The notes under the pieces are model-generated. The model made no database searches and had not been told where the DNA came from. It saw nothing but the letters and a program-made list of their open reading frames with translations. A DNA stretch of 12,389 nt, from assembly GCA_945788205.1 (NCBI GenBank), contig CALZLE010000317.1:1-12389 (forward strand), in the 5' to 3' direction. Shown in pieces: positions 6,618 to 12,389 of the stretch. Position 1 is the stretch's first letter. Each line of letters starts with the position of its first letter. The position numbers and the translations under genes are program-made. The DNA is from an uncultured Desulfuromonadales bacterium (lineage in GTDB: Bacteria; Desulfobacterota; Desulfuromonadia; Desulfuromonadales; Geopsychrobacteraceae).

Positions 6618-8861
6618 ATGAGCAGCAATGCAAAAACAGATCAACTGAACGCCTGTCCGGCAGTGACTTTCGTTTATCCGGGGATCTGCTGTAACGGTTA
6701 CAACTCCTTCAGCAATGAGGCCCCGCTGGAGGACACTGAATCCTGGCCGATCTACGGTTTGGCCCTGCTGGCTGGTTGTATCAAACAGGCCGGCGGCGAG
6801 ATGGAGCTGCTCGATCTGCGGCAGCTGGAATCGGAGCAGGTGCTAATCGACCGGCTGATGGCCTCAACCTCCCAGATAGTAGCCATTACCGTGCAGACCC
6901 CCAGCTTCAATATCGCCTGCCGGGTGGCTGAGCTGGCCAAAGGGTTCGGCAAAACCACCGTAGCTGGCGGCATTCATGCCAGCGTCGCCCCGGACGATTT
7001 CGACCTGCCCTGTTGGGATCACGTCATCAGCGGTGATGGTGAGATTAGTCTGCCATGGCTGGTCACAGGTCTTGTGCGGGGGGAGGATTTTCCCAAGTTC
7101 ATCCAGGGCGAAGCGGTCGAGGATCTCGACAGTTTGCCGATGCCGCACTTTTTCACCGAATGGCTGCACAAATACCGGCAGTGCTATTCGATCGAAGCGG
7201 CACGCGGCTGTTTCGGTCGCTGCAGCTACTGCGTCTCCGGGCAGACCGAATTTTATCCGCAGTTGCTGTTCCGCACCAATGCACACATCCTGTATGAGCT
7301 GGAATTCGCCTATCGCCATTTTGAATTTGCCAGCTTGAACTTTCTCGATGTTAACGCCACCGCCGACCGCAAAAGATTCAATGCCCTGCTGGAACAGATC
7401 CTGGAACGCTTCCCGAAGATCCAGGTCAGCATCCAAGACCGTCCGGACACCTTCAACGAAGAGACCGCCCGGCTGCTCTCTCAATTTGAGGGCGGCGCAC
7501 TGATCTGGTTCGGCTTTGAATCGGGTTCGCCGCGTATGCTCGAGTTTGTCAACAAGGACCTGAGCATCGACAAGGCCCGCGCGGCCGTAGAACTCTGTCA
7601 TAAATATGGACTGCGCACCGCGGCGATGACCATCCTCGGGATTCCGACCGAAACCGACGAGGACCGGCGCCTGACCTTCGAATTTATCAAACACTCCGAT
7701 CCGGAGCTGGTCTTCGTCAATGTCTGCTCCCCCTTTCCGGGGACGCCCCTGTATGACTATTGCCAGGAGCACCAGCTGCTGCCGAAACCGCTGACTGCGG
7801 AACGCTTTCATATCCGCAAGATTTTCGAGCGGGGCCTGCTCAAAGGGGTCGACTACCAGCGGGTTCTCCAATGGCATAACCGCATCCATGCCCTAAAAAA
7901 GCTCGCGCCAGAGGTGCGGGAGAAGATTGACAAACTGGTTAAAGAATCGCTCGGCAAAAACCTGCGGGTAGGGATCTTTGGCGCGGGCGGCCACACCGAA
8001 TGGCTACTGCAGGCCACCGAACTTGCCGAACTTCAGCCGGTGGCCCTGTTCGATAACAATCTGCCGCGCTGGGGCGATCCCTTCATGGGGATCGAAATTC
8101 TGCCGCCACGGATGATCAACGAATTGAATCTCGATCTGCTGATCATCTCTTCTCAGAGTCACGAGCAGGCGATGTATCAACAGCTGAGCGGGATGGGCTG
8201 CGAGCCGCAGAAGATTGTCAGGCTGTACCAGCAAGAGCCAGAAAGGGCGCCAGCACTTCCGGAAACCAGGCTGATCGCCGCCCGCGGGCTTTGGGATCGC
8301 TTGGCTCCGGCCAATTCCTTTGCCGCAGTCAAGCGCGGTTATATCAAAGGGATTCCCAACCTGGTTCGTCCTGGTTCGATCAGCGAACTGAGTCATTTAT
8401 TGCAGCAACTCGAGCAAGAACTGCCCGCCGCTACTTTTCATTCCCACCCCCTGTTAGTAATGACACAAGAGGCAATTTCTGACCTGCCCGAATTGGAGGC
8501 TCCAATTCCTGAGGCAGGCCTGTTGCTGGTCGAGCAGAAACCAGCGCGGGTCAAGCCGATTTATCGGCTCAGTAGCGCTGGTGAGCAGACGTTGGTTGGC
8601 GATTATCTGCCACTTGAGACACTACTAAAGATCCAGCGGGGGGAAGAAAAGGCTATCTCCTCTTCTGAATTCAATACGGGCCAACTCTTTTGCGAATCGT
8701 TGAGCCTGCTGCAGAGTCTGGAAGAGATCGGCCGCTATGGCGACTTGAGCGATGCCTTGCTATTCGGGCTGCTGCCGTCCCTGGAACAATTTCGTTCGAT
8801 TTCCACGATTTCTGATCTTGCCGAAGGCGACCTGATGGCCCGGCAACCGCAGGGGGGATAG
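6618..8861 (+). CDS. B12-binding radical SAM enzyme (third tandem paralogue), with HT-type module and long C-terminal extension
   Basis: At 747 residues this is about 200 longer than its paralogues. A B12-binding-like domain begins with FVYPGI and GYNSF near residue 16 and has G117-G118-I119-H120. The radical SAM motif is C198-x3-C202-x2-C205. Residues ~447-535 are the HT-type Rossmann-like module (IFGAGGHT, FDNN, RWG, LLIISSQS). Residues ~536-747 are an extension I do not recognise. It includes PNLVRPGSISELSHLL and an apparently helical end (LCESLSLL-like spacing, LLPSLEQF), with no extra cysteine cluster or membrane segment. I chose the ATG at 6618, with GGAACC about eight bases upstream. 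An in-frame TTG at 6603 would sit directly on the AAGG. The gene ends exactly where the next one starts. The core is most like the product of 3258-4826, including 20-base identical DNA stretches, so the two probably arose by duplication. Confidence 0.88.
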   Translation: MSSNAKTDQLNACPAVTFVYPGICCNGYNSFSNEAPLEDTESWPIYGLALLAGCIKQAGGEMELLDLRQLESEQVLIDRLMASTSQIVAITVQTPSFNIACRVAELAKGFGKTTVAGGIHASVAPDDFDLPCWDHVISGDGEISLPWLVTGLVRGEDFPKFIQGEAVEDLDSLPMPHFFTEWLHKYRQCYSIEAARGCFGRCSYCVSGQTEFYPQLLFRTNAHILYELEFAYRHFEFASLNFLDVNATADRKRFNALLEQILERFPKIQVSIQDRPDTFNEETARLLSQFEGGALIWFGFESGSPRMLEFVNKDLSIDKARAAVELCHKYGLRTAAMTILGIPTETDEDRRLTFEFIKHSDPELVFVNVCSPFPGTPLYDYCQEHQLLPKPLTAERFHIRKIFERGLLKGVDYQRVLQWHNRIHALKKLAPEVREKIDKLVKESLGKNLRVGIFGAGGHTEWLLQATELAELQPVALFDNNLPRWGDPFMGIEILPPRMINELNLDLLIISSQSHEQAMYQQLSGMGCEPQKIVRLYQQEPERAPALPETRLIAARGLWDRLAPANSFAAVKRGYIKGIPNLVRPGSISELSHLLQQLEQELPAATFHSHPLLVMTQEAISDLPELEAPIPEAGLLLVEQKPARVKPIYRLSSAGEQTLVGDYLPLETLLKIQRGEEKAISSSEFNTGQLFCESLSLLQSLEEIGRYGDLSDALLFGLLPSLEQFRSISTISDLAEGDLMARQPQGG
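8483..8518 (+). repeat. Nested perfect inverted repeat inside the coding sequence
   Basis: An inner palindrome, GAATTGGAG (8490-8498) and CTCCAATTC (8500-8508), is perfect over 9 bp with a single-base centre. It is flanked by CCTGCC (8483-8488) and GGCAGG (8513-8518), which also pair. Together they could form a strong stem with an internal bulge in DNA or mRNA. It lies in the unrecognised C-terminal extension of the third B12 radical SAM protein. No T-tract follows, so it is not a typical terminator. Confidence 0.6.
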
Positions 8862-10922
8862 ATGCCGCTTCACTTGAGTCCGGAGTTTGCATTTTCCGCC
8901 GAACAACAGCCAGAGACGCTGCTTATCCAAATTCTGCAGGAACATCTGGCAACCGACCAGGGGCCGAGCTTCTATTTCGGTTTTCAACCTCTTTCGACAG
9001 AACTGAAAGAGCAATTCGAGTTGCTGGAAGTCGACCAACAGGTCGATAACTTCACCCGCTTCAGTCCTAAGTACGGCTTTGAGGCGCTTGATTCGATCAT
9101 TACCCTCGGCTTGCGCCAATCGCGCTTTGCACCGCTGCTGCTCTGGGAGATTTTCCACCTGCTGCGGCCAGGTGGAGTCTGGCTCGATCTCGATGACCCG
9201 GAACGTTGTCAGGGAACGCCTCTCTCTCACCAGGATTTTCTTGAACGGGGCTACTATCAACCCAGCTTAAAGCGGTTGGACTCCAAAGAGGCGGCATTGG
9301 GCTGCCAGCGTTGGCAAAAAGTTACCCCGGCCGATATCAGTGCTGATGTAGCAAAGGCCGGGTGGACCTTCGGTATTCTGACCGCCGGGCAATCGGTCAA
9401 CGCCCAGCGCATGATTCGCACCATTCTCGAAATACCAGGGCCGGAACGAGAGATTATTGTCTGCGGTCCGGCCCAGGAAAACCTGCCGGAGGATCCCCGC
9501 ATTCGCACTATCGATCTAGAGATCCCGGAGCCTAGGGGCTGGATTACCCGCAAAAAGAACCTGATCGTCGATACCGCCCGCTTTAGCAATCTCTGCCTGA
9601 TGCATGACCGCTTTGTTTTTCCGCAGGATTTTTTTGCAGTGATGGATGGTTACGGAAACGACTTCGCCTTTGTCACCTTTCCCGAACCCTACTACCCACA
9701 CCAGAGTCGCAGCTATGCCTTGCGCTACCCCGATTATCAAGTCTTGCTGCAATGCGAGAAACTCCAGCAGGCGATCGACAGCAAAGTGGTGCAGCAGGAC
9801 AACGTCTACCACCCCCGCTATGACGATTTCTACGAAACCGCCTTCTGCTGTGGTGGGGTCTATGTGACCAAGAAAAGCCTCTGGAACATGGTCCGCCAGG
9901 ACGAGTCCCTCTACCATGCCGAGTGCGAGGATATCCTTTTTGGTCTGCAGTCCCAGCAGCTTGGCATCCCGCACCGGGTCATCGCCGAGACCTGTTTTGA
10001 ATCCTTAGCCCCACACCCCTTGCTGCTGACCAGCATGTACGCGCTGACGGCGAGCGGTGAGAAGCTGCGTGACCTGTCGATCCTCAGCCCAACACAACAA
10101 AAGCTCAGCAAGCTGAACCCTGGTGGCTGCAAACCGGTGCTGGGACGCAAGCGGACCGATTATTACCAACGGATTGCCGAACTCTATAACGCTGTGCCGC
10201 TGGTTACCAGCAGTCAGCGGCTCGCACCACAGGACTACGCTTCAGCCGAAAAGCTCAGTGATTTCTGGCAGCTGATCTACCAACAGTTGAAGCAGCTGCC
10301 GGTAAGCTGTCGCGATGACATAGCGGCAATCTACCACTTTTTCAGCAAAGCGGTCTTTAACTGGCCGAACGGCGTGGTCCAGACCTGGATCCGCGATACC
10401 GAACTGCAGCTGAGCCAACACCCGCAAGCGACAACCGGAAAAAAGCTGATCGGCTGGGGCACCGGCGGCGTCTACCGCAATCTCGCCGCCAACAATCCAC
10501 AGCCGCTTGCCTACCTGATCGACAACAACCAGCAACGCTGGGGCGAACAGCTCGATGGTTTGCAGATCTGTGCTCCGGAGCTGTTGCAGAAGGAGGATCC
10601 GGCTAACACCCTGGTGATTCTGTACTCCAGCTTTGTTAGCGAAATTGGTCAGCAGATCGAACAGCTGGGTCCCTACCAGTACTGTTCTGCCAGCAGCTTC
10701 TTCGCGTCCAAAGAATATCTCCCGATTCTCAATCTGATCGAGTATTATCGACAGGTTGAACAGCACTATCCAATAATTTTCAGCGATTCTGTCCCGCCAG
10801 ACGCTAACCGGGCTGAAGCCGACGACGAGAGACGGCTGCTCAGCAGTTTTCTACAGAGCGATGCGGCGCAAAGACTACTGGTTGTGCCCCAGGCAGATGG
10901 CTTTATACCGCCACTCGGATAG
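8862..10922 (+). CDS. Three-part protein: degenerate methyltransferase-like N-terminus, GT-A-like glycosyltransferase, C-terminal Rossmann-like module
   Basis: The 686-residue product begins directly after the previous stop; AGGGGGGA (8851-8858) overlaps the end of that gene. Residues ~35-160 look like the second half of a SAM-dependent methyltransferase (DSIITL, then an EIFHLLRPGG strand near residue 100), but no clear glycine-rich SAM-binding motif I precedes it. Residues ~168-400 look like a GT-A (GT2-like) transferase. A strand WTFGILT starts at W168 and EIIVCGP follows. K231-K232-N233 precedes MHDRF with H248-D249-R250, a likely replacement for the metal-binding DxD. A GGVYVTKKSLW region is followed by E356-D357. 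Residues ~526-615 form a divergent Rossmann-like module (IGWGTGG, LIDNN, RWG). It probably transfers a sugar or polyol-phosphate in glycan assembly. The methyltransferase-like part may be inactive. The overall domain order is clear, but the exact activity is not. Confidence 0.78.
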   Translation: MPLHLSPEFAFSAEQQPETLLIQILQEHLATDQGPSFYFGFQPLSTELKEQFELLEVDQQVDNFTRFSPKYGFEALDSIITLGLRQSRFAPLLLWEIFHLLRPGGVWLDLDDPERCQGTPLSHQDFLERGYYQPSLKRLDSKEAALGCQRWQKVTPADISADVAKAGWTFGILTAGQSVNAQRMIRTILEIPGPEREIIVCGPAQENLPEDPRIRTIDLEIPEPRGWITRKKNLIVDTARFSNLCLMHDRFVFPQDFFAVMDGYGNDFAFVTFPEPYYPHQSRSYALRYPDYQVLLQCEKLQQAIDSKVVQQDNVYHPRYDDFYETAFCCGGVYVTKKSLWNMVRQDESLYHAECEDILFGLQSQQLGIPHRVIAETCFESLAPHPLLLTSMYALTASGEKLRDLSILSPTQQKLSKLNPGGCKPVLGRKRTDYYQRIAELYNAVPLVTSSQRLAPQDYASAEKLSDFWQLIYQQLKQLPVSCRDDIAAIYHFFSKAVFNWPNGVVQTWIRDTELQLSQHPQATTGKKLIGWGTGGVYRNLAANNPQPLAYLIDNNQQRWGEQLDGLQICAPELLQKEDPANTLVILYSSFVSEIGQQIEQLGPYQYCSASSFFASKEYLPILNLIEYYRQVEQHYPIIFSDSVPPDANRAEADDERRLLSSFLQSDAAQRLLVVPQADGFIPPLG

Positions 10923-10938
10923 AACAAGAGGTTAATCG

Positions 10939-11571
10939 ATGGAAATTCTCAGCCACCGCGGCTTCTGGCTGGAAGCGGCAGAGAAAAACAGCGAAATGGC
11001 TTTTATCCGCTCCTTCAATGCCGGTTTCGGCCTGGAAACTGACCTGCGCGACCAACATGGTGAGCTCGTCATCGCCCATGACCTGCCGCAAGGGGAGTGC
11101 ATGAGTTTCGAGCGTTTCGCCGAGCTTTACCAGGAGCATGCCCCAGAAGCCTATCCCCTGGCGCTGAATATCAAGTCTGATGGCCTGCAGCAGATCCTCA
11201 AAGCCGCATTAGAGAGGCATGGCATCGATAACTATTTCGTTTTCGACATGTCGGCTCCGGATACCCTGGTCTGCCTCAATTCTGGACTTAAGGTCTTTAC
11301 CCGGCAAAGTGAGATCGAGCCGGAACCGATCTGCTACGCCCAGGCCTGCGGGGTCTGGATCGACTGTTTCTACCAGGAGTGGATGGACGCCGAAGATATC
11401 AGCAACCACCTGCGAGCCGGCAAACAGGTCTGCCTGGTTTCACCGGAACTGCACCGCAGACCCCATGAAGCTTTCTGGCAGTTTCTGCAGACCAACGACC
11501 TGCATCACGCCGAGCAACTGATGCTCTGCACCGACTTTCCCCAAGGAGCAAAGGACTTCTTTCATGGCTAA
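10939..11571 (+). CDS. Short glycerophosphodiester phosphodiesterase-like protein (GDPD superfamily)
   Basis: The 210-residue protein opens with SHRG (H6, R7), then LETDLRD (E33, D35) and GELVIAHD (H47, D48). These are the two catalytic histidines and first metal ligands of GDPD-type TIM-barrel phosphodiesterases. The family normally cleaves glycerol-phosphate diesters using divalent metal. This copy is shorter than usual, with little sequence between the second His and the next barrel strand. That strand reads LALNIKSD, where family members usually have a Glu before the Ile/Leu-Lys pair; here it is N77. The metal site may therefore be altered or the activity changed. There is no signal peptide, so it should be cytoplasmic. 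AAGAGG precedes the ATG at good spacing, and the 3' end overlaps the HAD gene by 8 bases. Its position in a glycan operon suggests a phosphosugar or polyol-phosphodiester substrate rather than phospholipid salvage (inference). Confidence 0.8.
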   Translation: MEILSHRGFWLEAAEKNSEMAFIRSFNAGFGLETDLRDQHGELVIAHDLPQGECMSFERFAELYQEHAPEAYPLALNIKSDGLQQILKAALERHGIDNYFVFDMSAPDTLVCLNSGLKVFTRQSEIEPEPICYAQACGVWIDCFYQEWMDAEDISNHLRAGKQVCLVSPELHRRPHEAFWQFLQTNDLHHAEQLMLCTDFPQGAKDFFHG

Positions 11572-12199
11572 GATCAAGGCAGTGATTTTCGACATGGACG
11601 GCGTGCTGATCGATGCCAAGGACTGGCATTATGAAGCCCTCAACAAAGCCCTGTCCCTGTTCGGTTTTGAAATCAGCCGCTATGAACATCTGGTCACCTA
11701 CGATGGTCTACCGACTTCCCGTAAGCTGGAAATGCTTTCCCTGGAGCGCGGCCTGCCACGAGCTTTGCACGGTTTCCTCAATCAGCTCAAGCAGGTCTAT
11801 ACCATGGAGATCGTCAACGCCAAATGCAAACCGACCTTCCTCCACGAGTATGCCCTCTCCCGGCTAAAAGCCGATGGCTACAAACTGGCTGTCGCCTCCA
11901 ACTCGGTGCGAAAGAGTGTCGTCAGCATGATGGACAAGGCCAAATTGTGCGATTATCTGGAGGTGTTGCTCAGTAACCAGGATGTCAGTAAGTCGAAGCC
12001 TGATCCGGAGATTTATACCAAAGCGATCGACAGCCTCGGACTGACCCCGAAGGAGTGTCTGGTGGTCGAAGACAATGAAAATGGCATCGCTTCAGCGAAA
12101 GCCGCTGGAGCCCACCTGATGGTGGTGCAGTCGGTACACGACGTGACCTACCAGGCGATTGTCGAAAATATCCAGCGCTGTGAAAGGGAAATGGCATGA
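11564..12199 (+). CDS. HAD superfamily hydrolase, beta-phosphoglucomutase/phosphatase-like
   Basis: All four HAD motifs are present in 211 residues. Motif I is D10-M-D12-G-V-L, with D10 the nucleophile. Motif II is VASNS around S112. Motif III is K145 in SKPDP, and motif IV is VVEDNENG with E169-D170. A helical cap lies at about residues 18-85, as in subfamily I enzymes such as beta-phosphoglucomutase and small phosphosugar phosphatases. The likely role is removal or transfer of phosphate on a small sugar or polyol phosphate in the cytoplasm. The start codon lies 8 bases inside the GDPD-like gene, and the stop overlaps the next start as ATGA, so the three downstream genes are probably translated together. 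Phosphatase versus mutase cannot be decided here. The family is certain; the substrate is inferred only from the glycan neighbourhood. Confidence 0.93.
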   Translation: MAKIKAVIFDMDGVLIDAKDWHYEALNKALSLFGFEISRYEHLVTYDGLPTSRKLEMLSLERGLPRALHGFLNQLKQVYTMEIVNAKCKPTFLHEYALSRLKADGYKLAVASNSVRKSVVSMMDKAKLCDYLEVLLSNQDVSKSKPDPEIYTKAIDSLGLTPKECLVVEDNENGIASAKAAGAHLMVVQSVHDVTYQAIVENIQRCEREMA

Positions 12200-12389
12200 A
12201 TATTCTGGTTCTGATGGCCGGTAGCAGCGAAAAGTTCCGCGAGGCTGGTTACAGCTACCCGAAAAACCTGATTGAACTCAACGGCATGCCACTGGTTGAG
12301 CATTTCATCGATGGCTTAAAACAACTCCAGGACAACGGGAACAAGTTCATCTTTGCCTTGAATTCGGATGAAGACAGTCGTTATCACAC
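12196..12389 (+). CDS. Sugar-phosphate nucleotidyltransferase-like protein, N-terminal part (cut by the window edge)
   Basis: The frame starts at an ATG overlapping the previous TGA (ATGA), with AAAGGGA just upstream, and runs off the right edge after 64 complete codons. The start NILVLMAGSSEKF, then AGYSYPKNLIELNG and an acidic-hydrophobic helix, fits the NTP_transferase fold. That fold activates sugar phosphates or polyol phosphates with an NTP. The nucleotide-binding loop is unusual: the family's G-x-G-x-R is here G9-S10-S11-E12-K13, so the second Gly and the Arg are replaced. The PK-N-LI element (P23, K24) is intact. Together with the upstream HAD and GDPD-like genes it suggests a short route to an activated building block. 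Catalytic residues further on are outside the window, so activity and donor cannot be judged. Confidence 0.8.
   Translation, partial: MNILVLMAGSSEKFREAGYSYPKNLIELNGMPLVEHFIDGLKQLQDNGNKFIFALNSDEDSRYH

Noticed and set aside
6864..7889. Long minus-strand open frame (341 codons)
   Set aside because: It lies wholly antisense to the third B12 radical SAM gene and shows no recognisable motif or ribosome binding site. The plus-strand gene has clear catalytic motifs.
3258..8861. Classification of the three B12 proteins as methylcobalamin mutases or as MiaB-type methylthiotransferases
   Set aside because: There is no DxHxxG cobalamin ligand motif as in mutases, and no TRAM domain or N-terminal MiaB cysteines. 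The FVYPGI start, GGIHA and GDGE-type elements fit class B B12 radical SAM enzymes.

Overview
The window is one dense, single-strand (+) stretch of ten reading frames (two cut by the window edges) with gaps of 0 to 78 bases and three overlaps. It reads as the middle of a long operon that runs past both edges. There is no rRNA, tRNA, mobile element or housekeeping marker. Moderate GC content, strong Shine-Dalgarno sites and a wealth of cobalamin-type radical SAM enzymes beside glycosyltransferases would fit an anaerobic Desulfuromonadales-type bacterium (Desulfobacterota). That is a guess from style, not a marker-based assignment.

Layout: (1) the tail of an unknown protein, 2-274; (2) a GT4-like glycosyltransferase, 290-1573; (3) a radical SAM protein with a C-terminal auxiliary cysteine cluster, 1558-3213; (4-6) three tandem paralogous B12-binding radical SAM enzymes, 3258-4826, 4905-6593 and 6618-8861; (7) a 686-residue fusion of a degenerate methyltransferase-like part and a GT-A-like glycosyltransferase, 8862-10922; (8-10) a short glycerophosphodiester-phosphodiesterase-like protein, a HAD phosphatase/mutase and a sugar-nucleotidyltransferase-like protein, 10939 to the right edge.

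The most striking point is that six of the ten proteins carry a related, roughly 90-residue Rossmann-like module attached to different catalytic domains. It occurs in two subtypes. The 'HT' type has G-x-G-x-H-T, FDN and WG motifs; it is in the left partial gene and in radical SAM enzymes 4 and 6, with a divergent copy in the fusion protein. The 'FW' type has QHxFW, FISSQ, PW and PPD motifs; it is in the SPASM-like radical SAM protein and in B12 radical SAM enzyme 5. The catalytic cores of the three tandem B12 enzymes are clearly related, yet they carry different module subtypes, which points to module swapping.

Working model (inference): the operon makes and decorates a surface or flagellar glycan, or a glycolipid. 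The GDPD-like, HAD and nucleotidyltransferase trio would prepare an activated phosphorylated building block, the glycosyltransferases would transfer sugars, and up to four radical SAM enzymes would carry out unusual radical modifications such as C-methylation or carbon-skeleton changes. The shared module could hold these enzymes together or recognise a common nucleotide-linked carrier. No substrate can be read from the sequence.
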